A DNA stretch of 44,170 nt from SZUA-152 sp964401355 (GTDB lineage Bacteria; Pseudomonadota; Gammaproteobacteria; SZUA-152), in the NCBI GenBank assembly GCA_964401355.1, contig CAYNYJ010000024.1:1-44170 (forward strand), read 5' to 3'. Both the position numbers and the translations under genes were made by a program. Position 1 is the stretch's first letter; every line of letters begins with the position of its first letter. This document shows, piece by piece, positions 35,433 to 42,753 of this stretch. The notes beneath the pieces are model-generated. The model did not search any database and was not told the origin of the DNA. It worked only from the letters and a program-made list of their open reading frames with translations.

Positions 35433-36195
35433 TCTGGCGGGTGTCACGGTGGTGGTAACACGACCGGCACACCAGGCAGATGAATTATGTCACGCCATTG
35501 AGCAACTTAATGGCGTGGCGGTACGGTTTCCGGTGATTGAAATTTTTCCTCCGACGGATATCGCTGCACTAAAAACACAACTTCAAAATCTTGAACAATT
35601 TCAACTGGCCATCTTCATCAGTGCCAATGCTGTTTCAATGACAGTGGATCTGCTGAATTCCCATCAGCCTTGGCCGTCGAACGTGGACATTGCCGCCGTT
35701 GGATTGGCCACCCAGAAAGCGCTTATTGCTGACGGCTTGCATGTGACTCACCGGGCTCCCAAACCCTTTAACAGTGAAGCACTTTTATCATTGGCCAGGT
35801 TGCAAACACTGAGCGGCCAGCGTGTAATGATCTTCCGCGGCAAGGGTGGCCGAGAGCTGCTGGCAGATACCCTGCGTGATCGTGGCGCAAACGTAGAATA
35901 TGCCGAATGTTACCAGCGTAAAATAGCGACGACGGATGTAAGTCACTTGTACCAGTTATGGGATGAAGGTGGTTCAATGCCAATTGTGGTGACCAGTAAC
36001 GAAGGGATTAAAAACCTTCAGGCAATGGTCGATGATGAACACCAGGCCGCACTTTTATCATCACCCTTGATCGTGGTGAGTCGGCGTGTTGGGGCGATGG
36101 CAAAGACATTGGGTTTTCGTCAAAAACCTTGGGTAGCTGAGGCCGCAAGTCATGATGCCATTCTGGATGCCATCAAAAAATGGGCACATGCATGA
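35425..36195 (+). CDS. hemD: Uroporphyrinogen-III synthase
   Basis: HemD cyclises hydroxymethylbilane to uroporphyrinogen III. The open frame begins inside hemC, but the true start is the ATG at 35425-35427, overlapping the hemC stop. The 256-residue protein begins MPDLAGVTVVVTRPAHQADE and has the two-lobe layout with LAIFISANAVSMTVDLL, GQRVMIFRGKGGRELLADTL, YQRKIA and PIVVTSNEGIKNL. Sequence conservation in this family is low; the hemC neighbour and these motifs make the call secure. Confidence 0.93.
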   Translation: MPDLAGVTVVVTRPAHQADELCHAIEQLNGVAVRFPVIEIFPPTDIAALKTQLQNLEQFQLAIFISANAVSMTVDLLNSHQPWPSNVDIAAVGLATQKALIADGLHVTHRAPKPFNSEALLSLARLQTLSGQRVMIFRGKGGRELLADTLRDRGANVEYAECYQRKIATTDVSHLYQLWDEGGSMPIVVTSNEGIKNLQAMVDDEHQAALLSSPLIVVSRRVGAMAKTLGFRQKPWVAEAASHDAILDAIKKWAHA

Positions 36196-37442
36196 GTAAA
36201 AAAATATCACAAGGTTCTACGCAAGGGCCGGAGAAAAAAAGTGTAGTGGTTGATAACAGTAGCAGTGATCGTGTTGATAAAGTAACCGACAAAAATACCA
36301 AAGCTATTAAGACCATTGCCCAGAAAAATTCAAACACAGATGTTAAAGCCTCAAAGACACTTGATAAATCTGCGGCCGCTAAAAAAGAAAAACCGTCAAA
36401 GCATCAATCAACGGAAACACCACCGCTAAAACAGCGTTCTTATATCGCGGCTCTAGCCATTGTCATTGCGCTCAGTGGTGCCGGATTGGCAGCGTATGAT
36501 TTTTGGTTAGTTAAAGACCAAAAATCAATCAATGAACAGATAACCAAAAATCAAAATGATTTTCAGAAAGATATTCAAGCCTTGCAACAACAGTTATTGG
36601 CAGCGAACAGCGCACTGTCCAATGAGACGCGAGCCCGTGAAAGTGCCCAGGCGGAACATCAGGCGCTCAGTATCGCGATGCAAAATATTTCTGCCAAACT
36701 GGGCCGCAGCACCGTGGCGTGGCGCATGGCAGAAGTGGAATATTTATTGACGGTAGCGAATCATCGTTTGACTTTGGCGCAGGATAGCGAAACGGCTATC
36801 GCTATTTTTGAGACCGCCGATCAGCGTATTAAAGCCATTGGTGATACCGCGTTGTTGAAAGTACGCAAACAGATTTCTGATGAATTAACGGCCTTGCGTG
36901 CGCTGCCGGCAGTGGATATTTCCGGGTTGGCGTTACGGGTGGGGAGTTTGGTTGATGGCGTAGAACAACTGCCATTGATGGATAAAAAGCGCATTGCCGT
37001 GGTTCTGCAAAAAGACAGTGAGCGTAAATTGACAGACTGGCAAGCCCTGCCCATGGCTGTGTGGACAGATATTAAAAGTTTGGTACAGGTACGACGCCAG
37101 CAGCAACCCACGGAGCCGTTATTGCCCCCGGAGCAGGCCTGGTATCTGCTGCAGAACCTGAAGTTAAAACTGGAACAAGCCCGTCTGGCGGTATTGCGGC
37201 GTGACACCGATTTATTCCAGCAGCACTTAACGGAAGCCACTCGCTGGATAGAACATTATTTTGAGCGCGAATCGTCGGCAGTGCAAGCTGCGCAGAGCAG
37301 TATAACCGTGATGTCAAAGATTGAGCTTCAATCACCGTTTCCCGACGTCAGTGCTTCTTTACGTTTGTTACGGGAGGTGATGAACGAACGGCAATCTGAT
37401 GTTGTGGCTAATGCCGATAAAAAGGAAACATCAACACCATGA
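36192..37442 (+). CDS. hemX: HemX family membrane protein (uroporphyrinogen-III C-methyltransferase-like)
   Basis: The start ATG overlaps the hemD stop in an ATGA arrangement (36192-36195), so I prefer it to the in-frame ATG four codons earlier. The 416-residue protein has a disordered Lys/Ser/Thr-rich cytoplasmic N-terminus (about 1-80), one membrane helix (about 84-106) and a long coiled-coil/helical periplasmic region with TVAWRMAEVEYLLTVANHRL and QAWYLLQNLKLKLEQARLAVLR. This family is often labelled as a methyltransferase but has no SAM-binding fold visible here. Its position in the hem operon is conserved, but its exact role is unsettled. Confidence 0.9.
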   Translation: MSKKISQGSTQGPEKKSVVVDNSSSDRVDKVTDKNTKAIKTIAQKNSNTDVKASKTLDKSAAAKKEKPSKHQSTETPPLKQRSYIAALAIVIALSGAGLAAYDFWLVKDQKSINEQITKNQNDFQKDIQALQQQLLAANSALSNETRARESAQAEHQALSIAMQNISAKLGRSTVAWRMAEVEYLLTVANHRLTLAQDSETAIAIFETADQRIKAIGDTALLKVRKQISDELTALRALPAVDISGLALRVGSLVDGVEQLPLMDKKRIAVVLQKDSERKLTDWQALPMAVWTDIKSLVQVRRQQQPTEPLLPPEQAWYLLQNLKLKLEQARLAVLRRDTDLFQQHLTEATRWIEHYFERESSAVQAAQSSITVMSKIELQSPFPDVSASLRLLREVMNERQSDVVANADKKETSTP

Positions 37443-38815
37443 GATGGTTGCTGATTAGCTTGGTGACATTATTTGTTGCGGTGATTGTTGCGCTGTTGGT
37501 CATGGAAGATCCGGGTTATGTGCTGATTGCCGTCGGGCCCTGGACCGTAGAAACAAGCTTGGTACTGGCGGTGGTCATTGTGTTATTGAGTTTCGCAATT
37601 CTCTACTACAGCCTCCGTATCAGTTTTCGAGTGTTGGCGGTACCGGGCGGTGTTCGTCGCTGGCGTAAACAACGGCGAGAACACAAAGCAATTAAATCAT
37701 TGACCCAGGGACTCATTGATTTAGCGGAAGGCCGCTGGCAAGCGGCAGAAAAAGAAGTGTTGAAATATACACACGATGGAAAATCTAAACGTGGCTTGTT
37801 ACAAAATGAAGCCTTGTTACTGAATTATCTTGCAGCAGCGCGTGCGGCTCAGGCACAGGGAGCCTATCAGCGTAGAGATGACTATCTCAAGTTAGCACAT
37901 GAAAACCATCCATCGGCAGATATCGCAGTGGGACTGACTCAAGCAGAATTACAGCTCACCCAAAATCAGTTGGAACAGGCGCTGGCAACATTGCGTCATT
38001 TGCATCAATTGGCTCCCAAACATGCTCAAGTGTTAAAAGTGCTGGCGGTCTTGTACCAAAAATTGGCAGACTGGGAACATCTGTTGGATATAATTCCACT
38101 GTTGCGTAAACGCAAGGCGATGAAACCGAAAGCCATTGATGAGTTATTGCAACAATCACATTTGGCGTTATTGCACGCGGCGCAATTGAGTGACGATCTT
38201 TCACATGTGTGGACGCGTATCCCGGTTTCCCTTCAGGAAAAAGAAACGTTTTTGTTGGTGTATGTTGAACGTTTACTGGATGCGGGTGAAAGTGATCTGG
38301 CTGAGCCTTTGTTGCGTCATGCCCTGGGTCGACAGTTTAGTGAATCGTTGTTAATGCTGTATGGGAAAATAGAAAGTGCTGACCCGGCTCGCCAATTAAG
38401 TTTGGTGGAAACATTGTTGGTCGATCATCAGCAGGATGCCGTGGCATTATTGACCGCAGGTCGATTAAGTTTGCGCACCAAACTTTGGGGTAAGGCGCGC
38501 AGTTATCTTGAAGCCAGCGTCAATGCACAGGCCAGTGCCGAGGCCTACAATGAACTGGGTAATTTGCTGGAGCGCATGGGTGAAAGTTCAGCCGCAGCGG
38601 AATGTTTTCGGGAGGGTTTGCGTCTGGTCTCGGGTTGTGAGCAAACAACGCCGATCAGCATGGAGTTGTCGGGAAATCCGGCCATCGCCCTGTCGAATCA
38701 GGCGATTTTGGAATCAAGGCTGGCAGCTCCAAAGGCCGTGATGCATGAGCGGCAATCCGAGAACACTGCTGCGGTCAGTGTTTCGTCAAAAAAGAGTGCA
38801 GCCGAGAGCGGATAA
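37439..38815 (+). CDS. hemY: HemY family TPR-containing membrane protein
   Basis: The gene overlaps hemX by ATGA (37439-37442). The 458-residue protein has two N-terminal membrane segments (about residues 3-21 and 39-60), the HemY N-terminal motif MEDPGYVLIAVGPWTVETSL, and then TPR-like helical repeats through the rest (for example AEAYNELGNLLERMGESSAAAE). It is the enterobacterial-type HemY, not the Bacillus protoporphyrinogen oxidase that shares the symbol. It is thought to act with HemX in late heme synthesis or its membrane organisation. Confidence 0.92.
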   Translation: MRWLLISLVTLFVAVIVALLVMEDPGYVLIAVGPWTVETSLVLAVVIVLLSFAILYYSLRISFRVLAVPGGVRRWRKQRREHKAIKSLTQGLIDLAEGRWQAAEKEVLKYTHDGKSKRGLLQNEALLLNYLAAARAAQAQGAYQRRDDYLKLAHENHPSADIAVGLTQAELQLTQNQLEQALATLRHLHQLAPKHAQVLKVLAVLYQKLADWEHLLDIIPLLRKRKAMKPKAIDELLQQSHLALLHAAQLSDDLSHVWTRIPVSLQEKETFLLVYVERLLDAGESDLAEPLLRHALGRQFSESLLMLYGKIESADPARQLSLVETLLVDHQQDAVALLTAGRLSLRTKLWGKARSYLEASVNAQASAEAYNELGNLLERMGESSAAAECFREGLRLVSGCEQTTPISMELSGNPAIALSNQAILESRLAAPKAVMHERQSENTAAVSVSSKKSAAESG

Positions 38816-38886
38816 ATGGCCGACCGATTTCCGGTGGTTTTTACGTTACCGCTTTACTTGGCTTTTTATTGTTACCGTGCGCTAGT

Positions 38887-38943
38887 AAAAACTATGCAAT
38901 TTCATTGCAAGCCTGTGCGCAGCACAGTGCCGTTATAGTTTTT
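38887..38943. repeat. Three-way-junction palindrome downstream of hemY
   Basis: An outer 9-bp perfect stem AAAAACTAT (38887-38895) / ATAGTTTTT (38935-38943) encloses two smaller perfect hairpins: GCAAT-TTC-ATTGC (38896-38908) and CTGTGC-GCA-GCACAG (38913-38927). Read as RNA it would fold as a three-way junction ending in a U5 run on the plus strand. It lies 72 bases after the hemY stop. It could be an unusual terminator, an RNA element or a remnant of a mobile palindrome. Confidence 0.6.
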
Positions 38944-38964
38944 GACTTTCGCACGTGGCTAGAC

Positions 38965-39032
38965 AATGTGGGGTTTGACGATTTTAATCGTCAACACATT
39001 GGCTGTGCAAACCTATGGAATTTATTCCATAG
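38965..39032. terminator. Two stacked palindromes between convergent hemY and reductase genes
   Basis: AATGTG (38965-38970) ... TTGACGAT-TTTA-ATCGTCAA (38975-38994) ... CACATT (38995-39000) forms an extended hairpin with an internal bulge. CTATGGAA-TTTA-TTCCATAG (39013-39032) forms a second one overlapping the reductase stop codon. Neither has a long T-run, but their place between convergent genes suggests transcript 3' ends. Confidence 0.5.
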
Positions 39033-40062
39033 TAGTTAAGTTAGCTTTAGGCGCTTGAAACTCAAAGGCATCTGAAAAATAACGGTGTTCCGTCAGGCCG
39101 TGTTTTTTAAAGGCATCATGCCCGGCATGTACCATCACCGGCGGGCCACTGGCGTAAACATCAAAATCGGCCAGGCCATCGGGGAAGTCCGCAATCACCG
39201 CATCGTGTACGTAACCTGTCCGCACATCTTTTGACGCATCATCATCGGGTTGGGAAAACACCGGCACAAAATGGAAATGCGGTAGGTGCTTGGCCCACTT
39301 GAGCGGTAGTGCATCCAGATAGAGATCTTTTTCTGCGCGCACGCCCCAATAAAGGTGCATGGGTTGGTTCAGCCCTTCGGCCAAGGCGTGCTCGATAATG
39401 CCTTTAATGGGCGCAAAGCCAGTGCCTCCGGCCATAAAGATCAGTGGCCGATTGGCCTCTTCGCGCAGGAAAAAACTGCCGTGCGGGCCTTCGATGCGCA
39501 GGATATCTTTTTCGTGCAATTCATCCATCACGTAGCCGGTGAAATCACCGCCATCGACGTGGCGAATGTGCAGCTCGATGAGGGCATCGTCATGGGGGGC
39601 ATTGGCGATAGAAAAACTTCGCTTGCGGCCGTCCGGCAGCAGGATGTCGATGTATTGCCCGGCACGAAATTGTATCCGTTCAGTCACCGGCAGTTTGAGG
39701 TACAGCCGAATCACGTCGTGGGAGAGGAATTCTTTTTTGTGAACCTTGGACGGCATAATTTTGATGGCCAGATCTTCCGCCTCACCGATTTCCTTTATTT
39801 CGACAACCAGTTCCGAAGTGGGACGCGCCTGACAAAACAGCGCCAGGCCTTGCTCGACGTCCTCTTCGCTCAGGGCCGGGGGGCGTTCCGTGCCATAATC
39901 CACGTTGCCATCGAGCAGTTTGCCTTTGCAGGCACCGCAGCCGCCACCGCGACAACCGTAGGGAAAGGCATAACCGTGGCGCAGCGCCGCGTCCAAAACA
40001 GACTCGTCGGAATCAACGTCAAAACGGTGGCCGCTGGGCTCAATACGAACTGTAAAACTCAT
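39022..40062 (-). CDS. 2Fe-2S ferredoxin-NAD(P)H flavin reductase (CDP-6-deoxy-glucoseen reductase-like)
   Basis: The 346-residue protein joins a plant-type [2Fe-2S] domain at the N-terminus (CRGGGCGACKG: C37, C42, C45, with C77 in LALFCQARP) to an FAD-binding domain (RKRSFSIANAP) and an NAD(P)-binding domain (FMAGGTGFAPIKGIIEHAL). This is the layout of phenol hydroxylase reductase and CDP-6-deoxy-delta-3,4-glucoseen reductase. In several gammaproteobacteria such a gene is found beside ubiD and is generically named after the sugar enzyme. No dideoxysugar genes are present here, so I read it as a general electron-transfer flavoprotein with unknown acceptor. It is divergent from the epimerase-like gene at 40126. 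Confidence 0.85.
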   Translation of the reverse strand: MSFTVRIEPSGHRFDVDSDESVLDAALRHGYAFPYGCRGGGCGACKGKLLDGNVDYGTERPPALSEEDVEQGLALFCQARPTSELVVEIKEIGEAEDLAIKIMPSKVHKKEFLSHDVIRLYLKLPVTERIQFRAGQYIDILLPDGRKRSFSIANAPHDDALIELHIRHVDGGDFTGYVMDELHEKDILRIEGPHGSFFLREEANRPLIFMAGGTGFAPIKGIIEHALAEGLNQPMHLYWGVRAEKDLYLDALPLKWAKHLPHFHFVPVFSQPDDDASKDVRTGYVHDAVIADFPDGLADFDVYASGPPVMVHAGHDAFKKHGLTEHRYFSDAFEFQAPKANLTTME

Positions 40063-40125
40063 GAAAATCTCGAAATACTGTCAAAGGCCAGCGATTATGC
40101 GGGAAAGGCGAGGCATAAACCACTG

Positions 40126-40989
40126 ATGAAATCTATGCTTATTATTGGCTGCGGCGATATTGGTGAGCGTGTCGTCAGGCTATGTCAGGAGAAGAAAGTG
40201 CGGGTAGCGGGCCTGGTGCGCAGCGACGCCAGTGTCGCTCGATTACGGGCGGCAGGCATCGAGCCCGTGCAGGTAGATCTTGCCTGCGTGACAAAGTTGG
40301 ATGCTTTGCCGAGCGCAGCAGCCACGCTACTGTATTTGGCGCCGCCACCCAGCGAGGGTGAAACCGATCCCCTGATTCGTCAATTTCTGGCAGCGATCGC
40401 AACAGATGCGCTGCCGGAAAAACTGGTGCTACTGAGTACCACTGCGGTTTACGGTGATTGTCAGGGTGAGTGGATTAGCGAAACGCATTCCGTTAATCCA
40501 CAAACGGCGCGCGGGCGGCGTCGGCTGGATGCCGAACAGGCGGTTCGTGACTGGTCGACAAAGACCGGCGTGCCAATGGTCATTTTGCGTGTCGGTGGAA
40601 TCTACGGCCCTGGCCGTCTGCCCATTGCGCGTATCGAAAAAGGTCTGCCGATTTTAAAAGAGGCGGAATCGCCGTTTACCAATCGCATTCATCAGGATGA
40701 CCTTGCGCAAATTTGTATCGCCGCCGCCGAGCGTGGCAAAGCTGGCGAGGTGTACAACGTATCCGACGGGCAGCCTTCAACCATGTCACGTTACTTTAAA
40801 GATATTGCGCAGGCGCATGGGTTGCCGATGCCACCGGAGGTGAGTTTGGAAGAAGCACAAAAAGTGATGAGTGCGGGGATGCTGTCGTATCTTTCCGAGT
40901 CACGGCGATTGGACAATCGGAAAATGGTAAAGGCGTTGAGGGTGGTGTTGGAGTATCCTGATTTGGGGGCTGGGCTGGATGTCGGATGA
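40126..40989 (+). CDS. NAD-dependent epimerase/dehydratase family protein (SDR)
   Basis: The 287-residue protein has an N-terminal Rossmann motif MLIIGCGDIGERVVRLC, LVLLSTTAVYGDCQGEW, and the middle segment GVPMVILRVGGIYGPGRLP with NRIHQDDLAQ and GEVYNVSDGQPSTM. These are extended-SDR features similar to YeeZ-type proteins. The classical YxxxK is not obvious: the Tyr is in AVYGD and the expected Lys is unclear. The frame is open far upstream over the reductase gene, so I took the ATG at 40126; an ATG at 40135 is equally plausible. Substrate unknown. Confidence 0.82.
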   Translation: MKSMLIIGCGDIGERVVRLCQEKKVRVAGLVRSDASVARLRAAGIEPVQVDLACVTKLDALPSAAATLLYLAPPPSEGETDPLIRQFLAAIATDALPEKLVLLSTTAVYGDCQGEWISETHSVNPQTARGRRRLDAEQAVRDWSTKTGVPMVILRVGGIYGPGRLPIARIEKGLPILKEAESPFTNRIHQDDLAQICIAAAERGKAGEVYNVSDGQPSTMSRYFKDIAQAHGLPMPPEVSLEEAQKVMSAGMLSYLSESRRLDNRKMVKALRVVLEYPDLGAGLDVG

Positions 40990-41092
40990 TCTGCCCTGAG
41001 GGTGCTTTTGGCCCCTTAAAAAAATGAACATGCCGCTTTTGCCAAGAAAATAATAATAAAATAATCAGCTGCGGAATTTCCTCAGAGTTATT

Positions 41093-41134
41093 GTTGGGGT
41101 TCGTTCCTTTTATGCCCTTTGGGTACACCCCAAC
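41093..41134. repeat. Inverted repeat element with GTTGGGGT / ACCCCAAC ends
   Basis: GTTGGGGT (41093-41100) and ACCCCAAC (41127-41134) are perfect complements around a 26-base loop containing TATGCCCTTTGGGTACACCC. The loop sequence shares TATGCCC...GGGTACACCC with the element at 41645-41690, so the two are related. It looks like a small dispersed genomic repeat. Confidence 0.6.
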
Positions 41135-41245
41135 CTACGAGCTGATTAAATCCCCATTGATGGCGAACCTTAACCCCCGACGAATGAAAGAGGGGACGGC
41201 CACGCAGTCAGCGTGCGTTGCCCTGGATATTGGCACAGAGCCGCC

Positions 41246-41497
41246 CTTGATTGATTTTTGACTGCCCTTAGGTCATTTTTTAGTCACCTTGAGCCATTTC
41301 TTAGCGCCCTTAGGTCATTTTTTAGTCACCTTGAGCCATTTCTTAGCGCCCTTAGGTCATTTTTTAGTCACCTTGAGCCATTTCTTAGTGCCCTTAGATC
41401 ATTTTTTAGTGACCTGGAACGATTTCTTAATGCCCCTGGATCATTTTCTAACCACACAGAATGATTTCCGGGTGTCCCTGAATCATTTCCGAGCTGC
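41246..41497 (+). repeat. 21-bp tandem repeat array, 12 units
   Basis: Twelve head-to-tail units of exactly 21 bp run from 41246 to 41497. Two alternating unit types occur in the middle (41267-41392): type A starts CTTAGGTCATTTTTTAG and type B CTTGAGCCATTTCTTAG. Their A-B pairs form a near-identical 42-bp higher-order repeat present three times. Units toward both ends diverge progressively. The period is a multiple of three, and one plus-strand frame (no ATG; TTG at 41258) stays open with a 7-residue repeat such as LRSFFSH/LEPFLSA. There is no ribosome-binding site, and I do not call it a gene. Confidence 0.9.
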
Positions 41498-41504
41498 GTA
41501 GAGT

Positions 41505-41546
41505 GACCCGTGGGGCATAAAGGCACGTATTTCGATGCCCACGCGA
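41505..41546 (-). repeat. Copy 1 of a roughly 41-bp inverted element
   Basis: Read on the minus strand this begins TCGCGTGGGCA and ends TTATGCCCCACGGGTC. It matches the plus-strand segment 41645-41685 at 36 of 41 positions with one extra base. The two copies face each other around about 98 bp. Confidence 0.75.
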
Positions 41547-41644
41547 CCCAACAACACAACGTTACCTATGCTTGAGGCGGTGCCTTATCCTGTCATTTGA
41601 TTATCTGTCGGGAAGGGAGGAATGCACTTGCTTGGGAGGATTTT

Positions 41645-41685
41645 TCGCGTGGGCACGAAAAACGCGCCGTTATGCCCCGCGGGTA
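41645..41685 (+). repeat. Copy 2 of a roughly 41-bp inverted element
   Basis: Begins TCGCGTGGGCACGAAAAACG and ends CCCCGCGGGTA; diverged inverted partner of 41505-41546. Together they could form a 181-bp hairpin-type element resembling a MITE or a dispersed repeat. No transposase is nearby. Confidence 0.75.
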
Positions 41686-41804
41686 CACCCTACTCGCTGT
41701 CGTATTTTCCCGCCCAATATTCTGCGTAAACCAACAACCTGATTTCGCATGACAAAATACAACTTTGGCAAGTGGTTGATTGTCTTGTGGGTTTGATGGA
41801 ATAT

Positions 41805-41820
41805 TTACCGGGGCCGGTAA
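41805..41820. promoter_or_regulatory. Palindrome TTACCGG-GG-CCGGTAA
   Basis: A perfect 7-bp inverted repeat with only two central bases. It is too tight for an RNA hairpin, so it is more like a protein-binding operator. It lies about 80 bases before the first cassette. Confidence 0.4.
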
Positions 41821-41857
41821 TAAACGGCGAATAATTCACACTATCTAAGGGCGGGGT

Positions 41858-41878
41858 TCTACCCCACTTTGGGGTAGA
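41858..41878. repeat. Hairpin immediately before the first cassette
   Basis: TCTACCCCA (41858-41866), loop CTT, TGGGGTAGA (41870-41878), a perfect 9-bp stem ending seven bases before the cassette boundary G at 41885. It could be a remnant of an attI or attC site, or a terminator shielding the array; the T-run is lacking. Confidence 0.5.
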
Positions 41879-41921
41879 TTAACTGTTAGAAGCAAAATAT
41901 AAATATGAAGGAGTAACAGAA

Positions 41922-42251
41922 ATGAAAATCAAGGTATTGGTATTTATTGCATCATTTTTAGTCATAAATGTTTCGGTTGCGGGATACAACAATAATATAG
42001 TAGGTGAAGTATCTGAAGTTTTGGTATATACAAATGGTCAAGTCACATTTCGTCTGGCTAATCAGCCTACTTCACACCCAGGGTGCAATCCGGCTTATTT
42101 TGCAATAGACAACACTTTGTCAGAAGCTGCAATTAGTAGATTAATGTCAAGGTTACTAAGCGCTCATGCCACCAAAGTTCCAATTAACATAGGTTATGAT
42201 GATGCAGGTGATTGTGCCAATACATATATTCGAGTGCACAGGGTGGGCTAG
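41922..42251 (+). CDS. Cassette 1: small exported protein of unknown function
   Basis: The 109-residue protein has a clear signal peptide (MKIKVLVFIASFLVINVSVAG, cleavage probably after VAG) and a mature part of about 88 residues. Two cysteines (in HPGCNPAYF and GDCANTYIRV) could form a periplasmic disulfide. I do not recognise a named family, though small exported proteins of this kind are frequent in integron cassettes. A good Shine-Dalgarno AAGGAG (41908-41913) lies eight bases before the ATG. The gene fills the cassette in the standard orientation, and its stop codon touches the attC site. Confidence 0.85.
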   Translation: MKIKVLVFIASFLVINVSVAGYNNNIVGEVSEVLVYTNGQVTFRLANQPTSHPGCNPAYFAIDNTLSEAAISRLMSRLLSAHATKVPINIGYDDAGDCANTYIRVHRVG

Positions 42252-42357
42252 CTTCTAACAAGGTGCTTCAACCGGACATTATTCCGCGGTGCTCGTTTGT
42301 GCAAAATCGCACAAGCCTCTCATCGCTGCATAATGCCGGTTAAGCACGACGTTAGGC
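42251..42357 (+). other. attC site of cassette 1
   Basis: Starts GCTTCTAAC and ends CACGACGTTAGGC. The inner arms GGTGCTTCAACCGG and CCGGTTAAGCAC are complementary except for one extra base, the extrahelical base typical of attC. The central part includes TTGTGC-AAAATC-GCACAA. Length about 107 bp. Confidence 0.93.
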
Positions 42358-42753
42358 GAGGTAAGATTCAGCAGTTTTGACAATCTCCGGAAATTCTCGG
42401 AGAATCTTATTATCAGCAGTAATAAGAGGAACATCCAGATATTGTGCTAAGGCAATAAACTCACAATCATATGCGGAGCACTGGCTGCTATTGACGAGCT
42501 GCATAATGTGGGCGGATGAAATATCGTATTCATGATCGGTCAGTAATTGTTCTGCTTGCTGAATGATCAGTAAAATTTCGTCCAAATTTAATAAAGTCTT
42601 TCGTAAATATTGGGCTAAGACATTTCTGAACTCACTACGCCATAATATGGGCGCAACCCAATTAGAATCGAAAGATAATAAATCTTCACTTTGTTGAGAG
42701 CGATCACCCGAAATATACAAGTAAGAAATAATGTTGGTGTCCACAACAATCAT
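42352..42753 (-). CDS. Cassette 2: PIN-domain toxin (VapC/FitB type)
   Basis: The 133-residue protein is a PIN-domain ribonuclease. The four expected acidic residues are visible: D5 in MIVVDTNIISYL, E41 in WRSEFRNVL, D96 in SAYDCEFIALA and D114 in LITADNKIL. Family members cleave RNA (often tRNA) when freed of antitoxin. The start ATG overlaps the antitoxin stop (ATGA at 42750-42753), so the two are translationally coupled. The gene runs opposite to the cassette direction. Its stop codon TAA is made from the first three bases of the cassette (TTA at 42352-42354), inside the recombination core. Confidence 0.9.
   Translation of the reverse strand: MIVVDTNIISYLYISGDRSQQSEDLLSFDSNWVAPILWRSEFRNVLAQYLRKTLLNLDEILLIIQQAEQLLTDHEYDISSAHIMQLVNSSQCSAYDCEFIALAQYLDVPLITADNKILREFPEIVKTAESYLA

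Larger units (their letters stand above)
40990..41885. other. Gene-poor repeat-rich boundary before the cassette array
   Basis: These roughly 900 bases contain no convincing protein gene. They hold an inverted repeat with a 26-base loop (41093-41134), a 12-unit 21-bp tandem repeat (41246-41497), two inverted copies of a roughly 41-bp element (41505-41546, 41645-41685), a 16-bp palindrome (41805-41820) and a 9-bp hairpin (41858-41878). An integron attI site and integrase gene would be expected upstream of the first cassette, but no integrase frame is present. Confidence 0.7.

Noticed and set aside
39355..40125. Long N-terminal extension of the epimerase-like frame
   Set aside because: It lies antisense to the well-supported flavin reductase; the SDR fold begins only at about 40135.
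41258..41464. Protein gene over the 21-bp repeats (both strands show open frames)
   Set aside because: No ATG and no ribosome-binding site; the open frames follow automatically from a 21-base period lacking stops in that frame.
41246..41497. Tandem repeat as a CRISPR array
   Set aside because: Units are contiguous with no unique spacers, and no cas gene is near.
41551..41567. attC-like right end (ACACAACGTTACC) before the first cassette
   Set aside because: The core does not fit GTTRRRY and no matching left end (GGTAAC-type inverse) lies upstream.
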